Positions 24,692 to 32,527 of a stretch of 39,952 nt of DNA are shown here, one piece after another. The notes beneath the pieces were generated by a model. It was not told the origin of the DNA. It made no database searches and saw nothing but the letters and a program-made list of their open reading frames with translations. How positions within the stretch are numbered: the first letter of the stretch is position 1; the number at the start of each line of letters is the position of its first letter. The position numbers and the translations under genes are program-made. This stretch comes from JBHBQE01 sp041776485. Its GTDB lineage: Bacteria; Bacillota; Clostridia; Lachnospirales; Lachnospiraceae. The stretch is from the NCBI GenBank assembly GCA_041776485.1, contig JBHBQE010000014.1:1-39952 (forward strand), read 5' to 3'.

Positions 24692-25633
24692 CTATCTTTT
24701 CTCCCCTCTAAGCCTTGGGTCAACATAGCCGTAGGAGATATCCACTATAAGATTTATCACCATATATATAACGGCTATCCAAAGTACATAACCCTGTATC
24801 AAGGGATAATCCATGGCCGTAATAGCTGTAACTGCCAGATTTCCAAGTCCTTGATAAGAAAATATTACCTCAACTACCGCAGTTCCCCCCAAAAGAGAAC
24901 CAAGGGATAGTCCCAACAAAGTTATTAAAGGAAGTAAAGAATTAGGGAAAATATGCTTCCAAAGAATGTCGCTTTCCTTAAGGCCTCTTGCTCTCGCTCC
25001 CACCACATAATCCTGATTTAATTCCTCAATAACTGTAGCCCTAACCTGTCTGGTATATTTTGCTGACATGGCAAAAGCCAATGTAACAGCGGGCAGTATC
25101 AGCTTGTCAAATCCATCTCCGGTGGATACCACAGGAAGCAGTCCCAGTTTTAGCGCAACTATATATAAAAGCATAAGCCCCACCCAGAAATTAGGCATGG
25201 AAACACCAAAAAATGTACATCCTCTTATAATATAGTCCAGGGGTTTTTCTTTATATATTGCCGCCAACATTCCAAAAGGGATAGCTATAGCAAGCATAAT
25301 TACCATAGAAAGCAAAGATAATTTAATGGTTGGCATAAGTCTTAACAGCAATAAATCCGATACCGGTTTATTTAATGCATAGGATTTCCCAAAGTCTCCA
25401 TTAAGGCAGCCGAAAAGCCAATCCTTATACTGTACAATAAACGGCTCATTTAATCCCATCTCCTCTCTTCTATTGTCTATCATAGTTTGAGTAGGCTGGA
25501 TACCGTTGGCTAAATACATAGACCTTACAGGATCCCCGGGGGATATATACATTAACAGAAAGGTAAAAAAGCTTATACCCAACAATATAATGAACATTTG
25601 TATAAGTCTTTTTACAATAAGGCTTGCTTTCAT
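24692..25633 (-). CDS. Opp/Nik-type ABC transporter permease (OppB/NikB-like)
   Basis: 313 residues, six membrane helices. N-terminal LIVKRLIQMFIILLGISFFTF and MYISPGDPVRS are typical of OppB/NikB. The coupling loop is DYVVGARARGLKESDILWKHIFPNS. The stretch TLAFAMSAKYTRQVRATVIEELNQDY is closest in my reading to NikB-like members, but dipeptide permeases look alike. ATG follows CAAGGAGAAATTCA. An intrinsic terminator separates it from the upstream binding-protein gene. Confidence 0.88.
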   Translation of the reverse strand: MKASLIVKRLIQMFIILLGISFFTFLLMYISPGDPVRSMYLANGIQPTQTMIDNRREEMGLNEPFIVQYKDWLFGCLNGDFGKSYALNKPVSDLLLLRLMPTIKLSLLSMVIMLAIAIPFGMLAAIYKEKPLDYIIRGCTFFGVSMPNFWVGLMLLYIVALKLGLLPVVSTGDGFDKLILPAVTLAFAMSAKYTRQVRATVIEELNQDYVVGARARGLKESDILWKHIFPNSLLPLITLLGLSLGSLLGGTAVVEVIFSYQGLGNLAVTAITAMDYPLIQGYVLWIAVIYMVINLIVDISYGYVDPRLRGEKR

Positions 25634-25747
25634 TGAATTTCTCCTTGGTTTGCGAGAATATAGCTATACAACCACTAACCCCTATATTGGGCATACAACA
25701 TTATATTGACACTATGATTTGCACCCTTTCCAAAGGGTAGCCTGTTT

Positions 25748-25780
25748 AAAATAAAAACAGGGGCAGACTAATCCGCCCCT
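25748..25780 (-). terminator. Intrinsic terminator between binding-protein gene and permease gene
   Basis: Minus strand: AGGGGCGGA and TCTGCCCCT (nine pairs, one G-T) around TTAG, followed by GTTTTTATTTT. Probably partial, allowing more binding protein than permease. A second perfect hairpin ACCCTTT-CC-AAAGGGT lies just beyond it at 25723-25738 and may protect the processed ends. Confidence 0.8.
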
Positions 25781-25793
25781 TAACTAAATTATA

Positions 25794-27443
25794 TTAATTT
25801 GCCGGCTTAATATCTTCGCTTAACCAATAATAATCAAAGGAAGATATTTCTGCATCCTTTACCTTTTCCTTGTTACTAATCATGGTTGATTTATAATAAC
25901 CATGAACTAAAACGGCCGAATCATTAATCAGTACCTGCTCCATATCCACAACAAGCTGATTTCTTTCTTCCTCATCAGTTGAGGCTACAAATTTATCATA
26001 AAGCTCATTAAATTCAGCACTGTCATATTTACAATAGCAAGAAGCGTCACCATTATCTTCGCTAAAGAAGTTCTTTCCGCCGTTTCCATACCAGTTAAGC
26101 AGGAAGCTGGTGGGGTCACCTGTGGCAACCGTTGTCCAGTTAGAGTTTAGCATATCATATTCTCCTGCCTGCATTAACATCCAGTTAGTGTCGCTATCTG
26201 TCACATTAACCTTTACATCAAGCCCAATCTTAGCCAGCTGAAGCTGAATTGCCTCTGCAAAATCACTTAAGCACCTACTTTTATATGTAACAAAATTAAT
26301 TTCTACATTCTTACCGTTCAGCTCTCTTATTCCATCTCCATCCTTATCCACAATTCCTGCGTCATCCAGTATCTTCTTGGCAGCCTCAACATCATAGGCA
26401 AAAGGATTGTTAAGGTTTTCGTCTTTATAGGTCAGGTTAGAGGGTAAAATTCCAGGGCCATAGGAATACATGCCGCCTACAGTTACATCACATAATGAAG
26501 GTCCGTCAACTGCCATAAATACCGCATGCCTTAAATCCTCATTCTTAAGAATTCCCTCAAAATTTATATAGGAAAAACCTGTTCTCACACCGTTTTTCAT
26601 GGATACATGGTATTTTTCATCATCCATAAGGCTTTGAAGATCACTTATTGTAGCAACATTTTCCGTTAAATCTATATCTCCGCTTTTAAGCGCCATTGCC
26701 TTTGTGGTATCATCCTCAATAAAGGTGAAATTCACGGTATCATAGGGAACCTCCCCGTTCCAGAAGTTCTCATTTTTAACCACAGTTCCGCTCTTACTTA
26801 CATCATCAAAGCTATCAAGCTTATACGGACCGGTTCCTATTACAGAGGTTGTATAACCACCCTCATGATTTTTATCTGTCAAATCACCCTCCACATCTAT
26901 GATTCCATAAAATGGAAATGCTAAATTTCCTCTTAAATCCGCGTAGGGTCTTTTTGTAACTATTGTCACTTCATTGGTGCCATTGTCAGCAGTAATGCTT
27001 TCCATGTCCAAATACTGATATGGGGTAGATGAATATTCCTCGCCGTTACAAACATTAAACAGCCTATTATAGCAATCTGCAACTGCCTGGGCATCACAAG
27101 CATTTCCGTTAGAGAACTTTACATTGTCATTAATATGGAAAGTCCAAGTTTTATGATCCTCAGAAACTGAATAATCATCTGCCACCCAAGGCTTCATGGA
27201 GCCATCATCATTAAACTTGTACAAAGTTTCTGTAATTCCCCACCTCATAGACTGCCATGAGGCATTTTGATAATGGGCAGGGTCAAAGGAAGTGGAGTAC
27301 ACATAACAACCAAAGTTTAACACCTTCTCTCCATCTCCTCCGGCTGTACCCCCTGTGCCGCCTGTCTTGTCACCGCAGCCTGCCATTGGCAAAACCACGG
27401 CTGCTGCCAATGTTACTGCTAAAAATCTTTTTAATAGTTTCAT
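25794..27443 (-). CDS. Opp/Nik-type ABC transporter substrate-binding lipoprotein
   Basis: 549 residues of the SBP_bac_5 (OppA/NikA/DppA) family. A lipoprotein signal ends LPMAGC (Cys23), then a Gly/Thr-rich linker. Family landmarks are VLNFGCYVYSTSFDPAHYQN, WTFHINDNVKFSNGNACDAQAV, VIGTGPYKLDSF, LRHAVFMAVDG and VEAAKKILDDAGIVDKDGDG. It captures substrate outside the membrane for the permeases encoded downstream. Peptide, nickel or cobalt-type ligands cannot be told apart by eye. ATG follows AGGAGGGAAAGAA. Confidence 0.9.
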   Translation of the reverse strand: MKLLKRFLAVTLAAAVVLPMAGCGDKTGGTGGTAGGDGEKVLNFGCYVYSTSFDPAHYQNASWQSMRWGITETLYKFNDDGSMKPWVADDYSVSEDHKTWTFHINDNVKFSNGNACDAQAVADCYNRLFNVCNGEEYSSTPYQYLDMESITADNGTNEVTIVTKRPYADLRGNLAFPFYGIIDVEGDLTDKNHEGGYTTSVIGTGPYKLDSFDDVSKSGTVVKNENFWNGEVPYDTVNFTFIEDDTTKAMALKSGDIDLTENVATISDLQSLMDDEKYHVSMKNGVRTGFSYINFEGILKNEDLRHAVFMAVDGPSLCDVTVGGMYSYGPGILPSNLTYKDENLNNPFAYDVEAAKKILDDAGIVDKDGDGIRELNGKNVEINFVTYKSRCLSDFAEAIQLQLAKIGLDVKVNVTDSDTNWMLMQAGEYDMLNSNWTTVATGDPTSFLLNWYGNGGKNFFSEDNGDASCYCKYDSAEFNELYDKFVASTDEEERNQLVVDMEQVLINDSAVLVHGYYKSTMISNKEKVKDAEISSFDYYWLSEDIKPAN

Positions 27444-27463
27444 TTCTTTCCCTCCTAAAATCT

Positions 27464-27506
27464 ATTATACAAACAGTCAAATGACTTTAATGTAACTGAT
27501 TAATCA
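27464..27506 (-). promoter_or_regulatory. Promoter region of the Opp/Nik operon with inverted repeats
   Basis: A -10 box TATAAT (27469-27464, minus strand) precedes the binding-protein gene but there is no good -35 at the right distance, suggesting an activator or a weak promoter. Just upstream are an inverted repeat AGTCA-AA-TGACT (27475-27486) and the palindrome TGATTAATCA (27497-27506), possible operators. No terminator is visible between the MATE gene stop (27511) and this point. Confidence 0.45.
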
Positions 27507-27510
27507 ATAT

Positions 27511-28791
27511 TTATAGCTTTATATGTTTCCATTTTCCGCTTAAGAATCTTATACCGGAAAATGTCATTCTAAGACTTTGGTCGCAAAGCAATGCTATCCA
27601 TGCTCCCGTTATCCCAAATCCAAGCAAAAAACACAGCACATAGGTAAGTATAGGTCTAAATACCGCTATAATACCAAGAGAATACATCATTACATAGAAG
27701 TTGTCTCCCGCCCCCTTCAGCACACCGGAAAATACCAGTTGAAAAGTTTGTGGGAAAGACACTATTCCCATTATTATAATAAGCCCGGCAGCCATGCCTA
27801 TAACACCTGTGTCATTGGTATATATTCCCGCCAATTGGTGTCTGAAAACAATATATATTACACAGGCTATGGAAGCTAAAATAAGACCTACTCTAATTCC
27901 AACCTTCCCATATGCCTCTGCCAAATCAGAGCGTTTCTTTCCGAGATTTTGGCCTGTCAATGAAGCCCCGGCATATCCCAGCCCCATATCAAATGAATAA
28001 AATATATCACAAAGATTCATACAAACATAGTGAGTTGCTAACGCTACTACCCCCAACTGTGCAACCATTCTTGTGTATACAAACATTCCAAAACGTTCAC
28101 AAATCTGTTCACCAAATGAGCTTCCCCCCAGCTTTGCCATGGAAGTAAGGGTGTGCCTTTCAAATCGAAAACTCCCCTTAGTGAGCATATTAAGCTCCTT
28201 ATCTCCCCCTAAAATAGCGGCACAAATTAAGATAAATGACACTGCATTTCCTATCATTGTTGCAAGTCCTGCTCCCCTAACTCCCATTTTAGGAAAAATC
28301 CATATTCCGTATATTAGGAAAAGGTTCATCACAGTATTAATTACATTTCCAATGGCATTAGCCTGAAAAACCTTTTTCGTTTCTCCTGTTCCAATTAAAC
28401 CCGCCCCTATAGCTTGAGTTAAAACGGAAAACCCTATGGCAATTATAATATAAGAACCGTAGCCCATGGCAGCCTCTAGAATACTTTCCTTTGACCCTGC
28501 TATCAGTAGAATATCCTTTAGAAAAATCATGGACAATGCCAATATCGGTATATATACCAACAGGGTTATTAATATTCCCTGCTTAAGGACAGAATTCATA
28601 TCCTCTATCCTGCCTTCTCCCTTTCGCCTGGCAACCATAGCGGTAATTGGAACCGCTATGGCTCTTGCAAAAATGAACAGAACCATCTTAGGCTGTCCCA
28701 TGATACCCACAGAAGCTAACGCTTTTGCACCCAATGAACCGACCATCGCCAAGTCAATAGCCATCATCAAATCCATCAAAAATCCCTGCAT
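27511..28791 (-). CDS. MATE family efflux transporter, 5' end displaced by a frameshift
   Basis: 426 residues from the first ATG in this frame, covering nearly all of a MATE transporter: VGSLGAKALASVGIMGQP near the start, GAGLIGTGETKKVFQANAIGNVINTVMN in the middle and about eleven to twelve helices. MATE proteins export cationic or other small molecules using Na+ or H+ gradients. The ATG at 28791 has no Shine-Dalgarno and falls inside the first helix. The same frame continues upstream to 28890 (LIDYILPKEKALGEI...QYLKLAWPSA), a typical MATE N-terminus but with no start codon; the start and ribosome binding site are in another frame. It is controlled by the cobalamin riboswitch upstream and lies 67 bases before the Opp/Nik operon. 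Confidence 0.85.
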   Translation of the reverse strand: MQGFLMDLMMAIDLAMVGSLGAKALASVGIMGQPKMVLFIFARAIAVPITAMVARRKGEGRIEDMNSVLKQGILITLLVYIPILALSMIFLKDILLIAGSKESILEAAMGYGSYIIIAIGFSVLTQAIGAGLIGTGETKKVFQANAIGNVINTVMNLFLIYGIWIFPKMGVRGAGLATMIGNAVSFILICAAILGGDKELNMLTKGSFRFERHTLTSMAKLGGSSFGEQICERFGMFVYTRMVAQLGVVALATHYVCMNLCDIFYSFDMGLGYAGASLTGQNLGKKRSDLAEAYGKVGIRVGLILASIACVIYIVFRHQLAGIYTNDTGVIGMAAGLIIIMGIVSFPQTFQLVFSGVLKGAGDNFYVMMYSLGIIAVFRPILTYVLCFLLGFGITGAWIALLCDQSLRMTFSGIRFLSGKWKHIKL

Positions 28792-28886
28792 AGCAGAGGG
28801 CCATGCTAATTTTAAGTATTGGTTATAAATTTCCCCGGTGCCAGGTATCTCTCCTAAAGCCTTTTCCTTAGGAAGGATATAATCTA

Positions 28887-28926
28887 TTAAAAAAAATTTT
28901 TAACGACTGTTTTCAAATTTACCTCC
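28887..28926 (-). other. Detached start of the MATE gene: Shine-Dalgarno, TTG start and T8 slippage tract
   Basis: Minus strand: GGAGG (28926-28922), five bases, then TTG (28916) reading MKTVVKNFF and stopping at TAA (28889-28887). The stop arises within a run of eight T (28896-28889). One extra T, or a -1 slip on the run, joins this start directly to the MATE frame at LIDYILPKEK and gives a 468-residue protein of normal MATE layout. Confidence 0.75.
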
Positions 28927-28979
28927 GCCCATATCTTGCTGTTCGTTACAGCTTCATCGCCAAAATATAACTTACCAAT

Positions 28980-29025
28980 AAAAAAGCTCCAATAGCCTGA
29001 GAGAAATGCAACAAACCATTAGAGC
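28980..29025 (-). terminator. Intrinsic terminator, expression platform of the cobalamin riboswitch
   Basis: Minus strand: GCTCTAATGG and CTATTGGAGC pair over ten bases (two G-T) around a 26-base loop, followed by six T. It lies between the aptamer and the MATE start. AGAG just upstream (in CATAGAGTTATTACTGCTCT) could pair with the first CTCT as an antiterminator. Confidence 0.8.
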
Positions 29026-29039
29026 AGTAATAACTCTAT

Positions 29040-29170
29040 GTTAAATCCCTGTCCTCGCAGCTATAATATGTATAGTGTATCCGTCTTATCTACATATGCA
29101 GCTTCACGGTAGCGGGACTGAGTGGATTTTCACCAGCTTCCGCTATACATACCTTGTATTAAATTTATTA
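29040..29170 (-). promoter_or_regulatory. Cobalamin riboswitch aptamer
   Basis: On the minus strand GGAAGCTGGTGAAAATCC (29141-29124) followed by CCCGCTACCGTGA (29116-29104) reproduces the conserved core of cobalamin riboswitches (GGGAA..GGTG.AA.TCC..CCCGC.ACTGT). An upstream AAGGTATG fits the 5' conserved element. The downstream AAGACGGATAC is a degenerate form of the B12 box, and CTGCGAGGACAGGG near the 3' end fits the final stem-loop. Borders are approximate. A promoter lies upstream and a terminator downstream, so cobalamin should reduce transcription of the MATE gene. Confidence 0.85.
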
Positions 29171-29200
29171 TATCTATACCTGTTTTAAAGGTCAGGAACT

Positions 29201-29229
29201 AATGTATCAGGGAAATATTGTTTTGTCAA
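29201..29229 (-). promoter_or_regulatory. Promoter of the riboswitch-MATE transcript
   Basis: Minus strand -35 TTGACA (29229-29224), 17-base spacer, -10 TACATT (29206-29201). The start near 29194 puts the whole aptamer in the leader. A T7 run and a G-rich stretch (29231-29250) after tRNA-Lys may end the upstream transcript. Confidence 0.7.
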
Positions 29230-29279
29230 TAAAAAAAGCCCCAACCCCGCGACTTACCTCGCAAAATCAAGACTTTATA

Positions 29280-29352
29280 TACGCGATCAGGGGTTCGAAC
29301 CCTGGACACCCTGATTAAGAGTCAGGTGCTCTACCAACTGAGCTAATCGCGC
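29280..29352 (-). tRNA. tRNA-Lys (anticodon CTT)
   Basis: Minus strand cloverleaf: acceptor GCGCGAT with ATCGCGT (first pair G-T), D arm AGCTCAGTTGGTAGAGC, anticodon stem CCTGA/TCAGG with loop CTCTTAA (anticodon CTT), T arm CAGGG-TTCGAAC-CCCTG. The discriminator is A and no CCA is encoded. It decodes AAG. Confidence 0.95.
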
Positions 29353-29494
29353 GAATTTGAAACTGTTGTTCATTATATCCAAGCATAAATAAAAATGCAA
29401 GTACTATTTTTTAATTTTACTTAAGTCCTGCCGCTTTTAAACACCCGACAAATCAATCTATTGTTGCATTTTGACAAACATAGTCCAGAACTCT

Positions 29495-30409
29495 CTAATC
29501 CATAATAACGGTATTACTTCCGCTTCTATAGTCATAGCACTTTATTCCTTTTTCTCCAAAATACTCAAGAAGCGGCTTTGCGTAATGTTCTTCACTCTCC
29601 ATCAGCCATCCCGGACCATCAAAGAAGGCTTCTTTAACACCAATCTGGTCATAAAATGAATAATCAATAGTGTTATTCCCGTGGTGACCTATCTGTGTAT
29701 AATCACACGATAAATCATCTTTACAATTATCCAGCAACAGCTGTGCTGTTTCCTGGTTGTGTACATCCCCCATAAACAACATGCTTTTATTTTTCGAATC
29801 AAACCTAAGCACTAAACCGCCATTATTGTGTATATCTCCTGTGTTGGCAGCAATAAATATATCATCATAAGCGTTAAGAACCTTTACTTTCATATCACCA
29901 ACACTTATTTCATCAAACCTTTGACAATAAACAACATTTGTTAAGCCGTTTGTTAATTCTCTGAATCTTGTATAATATTCTGCCGCATCCCACCACTGTG
30001 CTTCAGCCATATATCTATCATAGTCAATTGGAGAGGCATATATTTTATCAATTGTTATTTCTTGAGGATTAGCTAAAATCTCATTTAATACCCCAACATG
30101 ATCATTATGATAATGTGTTAAAAACCATGCGCTAACTCTATTTCCTTTTGATTTTATTACTTCTCTAACCTGATTTTCAGTTTCAGTGCATCCACCGTCG
30201 ACCACAATCAAAATATCTTTTTCTTCGTCATAAATTGTATAGAACATCTCCGGTCCGCCTGAATCACCGACATACTGAGTAACTTCCCAATTATCGCGCT
30301 GGGGAGGCTGTTTTGGAATATCCTTACTGTTTGATGTGCAAGAACAAATACAAATCATTGTTGCACATAAAAATGTTATTAAAATCTTTATATTGCTTAA
30401 CTTTCTCAT
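29495..30409 (-). CDS. Metallo-beta-lactamase-fold lipoprotein (ComEC-type hydrolase domain)
   Basis: 304 residues. The N-terminal signal with a lipobox-like ICICSC suggests a lipoprotein anchored outside the membrane. The metal site is THYHNDHVG (H-x-H-x-D-H), with LFMGDVHN and QIGHHGNN as later ligands, an arrangement shared with the hydrolase domain of ComEC and related secreted hydrolases. Substrate unknown; nucleotide or phosphodiester hydrolysis is an inference from that resemblance. ATG 30409 is preferred; GTG/TTG codons just upstream overlap the AGGTGG site. It starts 15 bases after the stop of the coiled-coil protein gene, so the two form an operon. Confidence 0.8.
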   Translation of the reverse strand: MRKLSNIKILITFLCATMICICSCTSNSKDIPKQPPQRDNWEVTQYVGDSGGPEMFYTIYDEEKDILIVVDGGCTETENQVREVIKSKGNRVSAWFLTHYHNDHVGVLNEILANPQEITIDKIYASPIDYDRYMAEAQWWDAAEYYTRFRELTNGLTNVVYCQRFDEISVGDMKVKVLNAYDDIFIAANTGDIHNNGGLVLRFDSKNKSMLFMGDVHNQETAQLLLDNCKDDLSCDYTQIGHHGNNTIDYSFYDQIGVKEAFFDGPGWLMESEEHYAKPLLEYFGEKGIKCYDYRSGSNTVIMD

Positions 30410-30424
30410 ATATTTCAACACCAC

Positions 30425-31843
30425 CTACATTTTAGCAAACATCGCTTCTATCTCTTCCGGAGACATGATTTTATTAGGGTTTGTATCAGAATCAGAAACC
30501 GATTCCGTAACTGGCGCCGCTGCCTGTCCTGTTGTATTCCCTGCAAACATTGCGGCTATCTCCTCCGGAGACAGCTTTTTATTCGGATCTTCGTCAGGTG
30601 CCGCAGCCGGTGCAGGTTTCTCTAATGCTACGGTCTCAGGAGCCGGTGTAACAGCCGGATCCTTTATTGGCTCGGCTTCCGGTTCCGCTATTTGCTCTGC
30701 TGTATTTCCCTCAAACATTGCAGCTATCTCCTCCGGAGACAGCTTTTTATTCGGATTCTCGTCAGGCGCCGCAGCCGGTGCAGGTTTCTCTAAAGCTACA
30801 GTCTCGGAATCCTGTATAGCAGCCGTCTCCTCTACAATCTCCGACTCAATGACAGGTTCTGGCACCGGCTCTGCGACAGCTTCAGATATTGATTCCTGCC
30901 CGGCTAACTCTTGCTCCTTTGCCGACTCTGCCGCTGGAATCACAGGTTCTGTAGGAACTTTTGCCCTTTCCTCTAAAACCTCCTTAACGCCCTCATCCAT
31001 AGGTTCCTCTGCCGGCACAAATGCCTGTTCGGGGATAGACACTGCCCCCGGAACAGACGACGGATTCGGCACCATCTGCTCAGTCATCACCTGTGCCTGC
31101 TGCGGCATTTGCTGATTTGGCATTACCTGCATTTGAGGTGTCATTATATTTGGCATATTAGGCATTTGCATGGGCATTGCCTGCACCATCATCATAGGCT
31201 GCTGCATAGATAGAGACCTTTGTGTTTGTTCCAAATTTGCTAAATTTACCTGCAATCCCTTAATTGTCTCATTTACCTGCTCAATCTTTTTCTCTATGTC
31301 GGAATTGCTCTCTATAATCTCTTTTTGCGTTTCCTCAAGAATGCTTTGCTGTTCCTTAATAATAAGGCTATTGTTATCGGAAATTTTTCCTTCAAGATCC
31401 GTAATTCTGCTCATGAGCTCTGCATTGCTGTTAATCAATGCGTCCGTGTTTTCCTTGGAACGGTTAATTGTTACCTTAGCCATTGCCTTTTGAGCCTCGA
31501 TTATTTCATTAGCTGCAGGTAAATCACCTCCCTGCTCAATTTCTTCAACCCTCTCCTGTAATTTGGTGAAATTTTCCTTTATCATAAGATATGAGGCTTT
31601 CTGTGCCTTATATATATCCTCATATCCGGAATTATCTGCGCTCTTTTCGCCCATAATGGTGGTGACACATATGATTAACATTAAAATTGCAGTAAAGGCA
31701 ACAATTGCCGCCACCACAATACTTTCTATACCCTGAGTTTTAAGTATATATATATCTGTAGCAATAAGTAATATTGCCAGAATACCGCTTATAATTGAAA
31801 TTGCAATATCTTTACTAAACTTGCCCTTTTTCTTGTTTTCCAT
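30425..31843 (-). CDS. Membrane-anchored coiled-coil protein with C-terminal LSPEEIAAMF repeats
   Basis: 472 residues, not a family I recognise. Two hydrophobic helices near the N-terminus (about 10-32 and 36-60) form a membrane hairpin. A long coiled coil follows (about 70-215), then a Met/Gln/Pro-rich segment (MPMQMPNMPNIMTPQMQ) and a Pro/Ala/Glu-rich acidic region. The C-terminus has three copies of N-P/D-x-N-K-x-(L/M)SPEEIxAMF, the last ending the protein (MSPEEIEAMFAKM). Such short amphipathic motifs on a flexible tail suggest docking peptides. ATG 31843 follows GGGGATTGG; a longer frame from 31897 is possible. It precedes the MBL lipoprotein gene by 15 bases. Confidence 0.7.
   Translation of the reverse strand: MENKKKGKFSKDIAISIISGILAILLIATDIYILKTQGIESIVVAAIVAFTAILMLIICVTTIMGEKSADNSGYEDIYKAQKASYLMIKENFTKLQERVEEIEQGGDLPAANEIIEAQKAMAKVTINRSKENTDALINSNAELMSRITDLEGKISDNNSLIIKEQQSILEETQKEIIESNSDIEKKIEQVNETIKGLQVNLANLEQTQRSLSMQQPMMMVQAMPMQMPNMPNIMTPQMQVMPNQQMPQQAQVMTEQMVPNPSSVPGAVSIPEQAFVPAEEPMDEGVKEVLEERAKVPTEPVIPAAESAKEQELAGQESISEAVAEPVPEPVIESEIVEETAAIQDSETVALEKPAPAAAPDENPNKKLSPEEIAAMFEGNTAEQIAEPEAEPIKDPAVTPAPETVALEKPAPAAAPDEDPNKKLSPEEIAAMFAGNTTGQAAAPVTESVSDSDTNPNKIMSPEEIEAMFAKM
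30547..30812 (-). repeat. Direct repeat encoding the tail motif
   Basis: Segments 30547-30645 and 30715-30812 are nearly identical copies with a 168-base period (56 codons), encoding NKKLSPEEIAAMF and the preceding VALEKPAPAAAPDE linker. The few differences are mostly silent, pointing to a recent tandem duplication. Confidence 0.85.
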
Positions 31844-32082
31844 ATCCAATCCCCATTTTATATCATTATTGGCTACTATTTGGGGCAATGATAGCACACT
31901 AAACCCTATTATTCAAGGTATTGCCCCAATATTAAAGATGGACTTAATTATCTTTTCATAAATTATTTGTTTATCTCTGCCTAAAAGAATCCGTCACTTT
32001 ACTTAACAGATTTTTCTTTTTATGGTTCGTTAAATCAAAAATTTTTCCTGAGAAACCATGATTTTCTATTTATTCTTCCCAC

Positions 32083-32107
32083 AAAAAATCCACTCCTTTC
32101 GGAGTGG
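32083..32107 (-). terminator. Intrinsic terminator downstream of tRNA-Arg
   Basis: Minus strand CCACTCC-GAAA-GGAGTGG followed by ATTTTTT: a seven-pair stem with a stable tetraloop six bases beyond the tRNA. Confidence 0.9.
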
Positions 32108-32112
32108 ACAAG

Positions 32113-32186
32113 CGTCGCTAAGAGGATTCGAACCTCCGACCTACCGCTTAGGAGGCGGTCGCTCTATCCTGCTGAGCTATAGCGAC
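32113..32186 (-). tRNA. tRNA-Arg (anticodon CCT)
   Basis: Minus strand cloverleaf: acceptor GTCGCTA with TAGCGAC, D arm AGCTCAGCAGGATAGAGC, anticodon stem ACCGC/GCGGT with loop CTCCTAA (anticodon CCT), T loop TTCGAAT. The discriminator is G and no CCA is encoded. It decodes AGG. Confidence 0.95.
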
Positions 32187-32527
32187 AGCAACTACAATGT
32201 TACCTGATTGCCATATATTGTCAAGTAATTTTTATGTCACTATTCCATTCTGCTTCCTCACACAAAGAGAAGGCAAATCCCATATCCAACAGCTTCGATA
32301 CACATTAATAATCCCGACACATAAAGGGATTGGATAAACGATTCTATTTTTAAATTTCATTTATAGCCTATATAAATATGCTTAGTAAAAAATAGCGTTT
32401 AAATGAGATTAATGATTCTATGTATGGTATTAATCAGGACAAGGGTTTCTGCAATTATAACCGGCAGGAAAAATCCTGCAAAATTTAATCCTATAAAAAT
32501 TAATTCAATAAACAGCCCACAAATAAG
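32187..32527. other. Intergenic region, 341 bases, no gene seen
   Basis: AT-rich. It contains two hairpins: AATCCC-gacacataaa-GGGATT (32310-32331) and GCAGGA-AAAA-TCCTGC (32464-32479). The second lies about 50 bases past the DUF3881 stop and may end that operon, although no good T-run follows on the minus strand. Promoter for tRNA-Arg is not obvious. Confidence 0.5.

Noticed and set aside
29231..29250. G-quadruplex in GGGGTTGGGG after tRNA-Lys
   Set aside because: Only two G4 tracts are present; an intramolecular quadruplex needs four.
30336..31115. Long open frame opposite the coiled-coil protein gene
   Set aside because: Ser/Gly/Ala low-complexity shadow of the Pro/Ala/Glu-rich gene on the other strand; no ribosome binding site.
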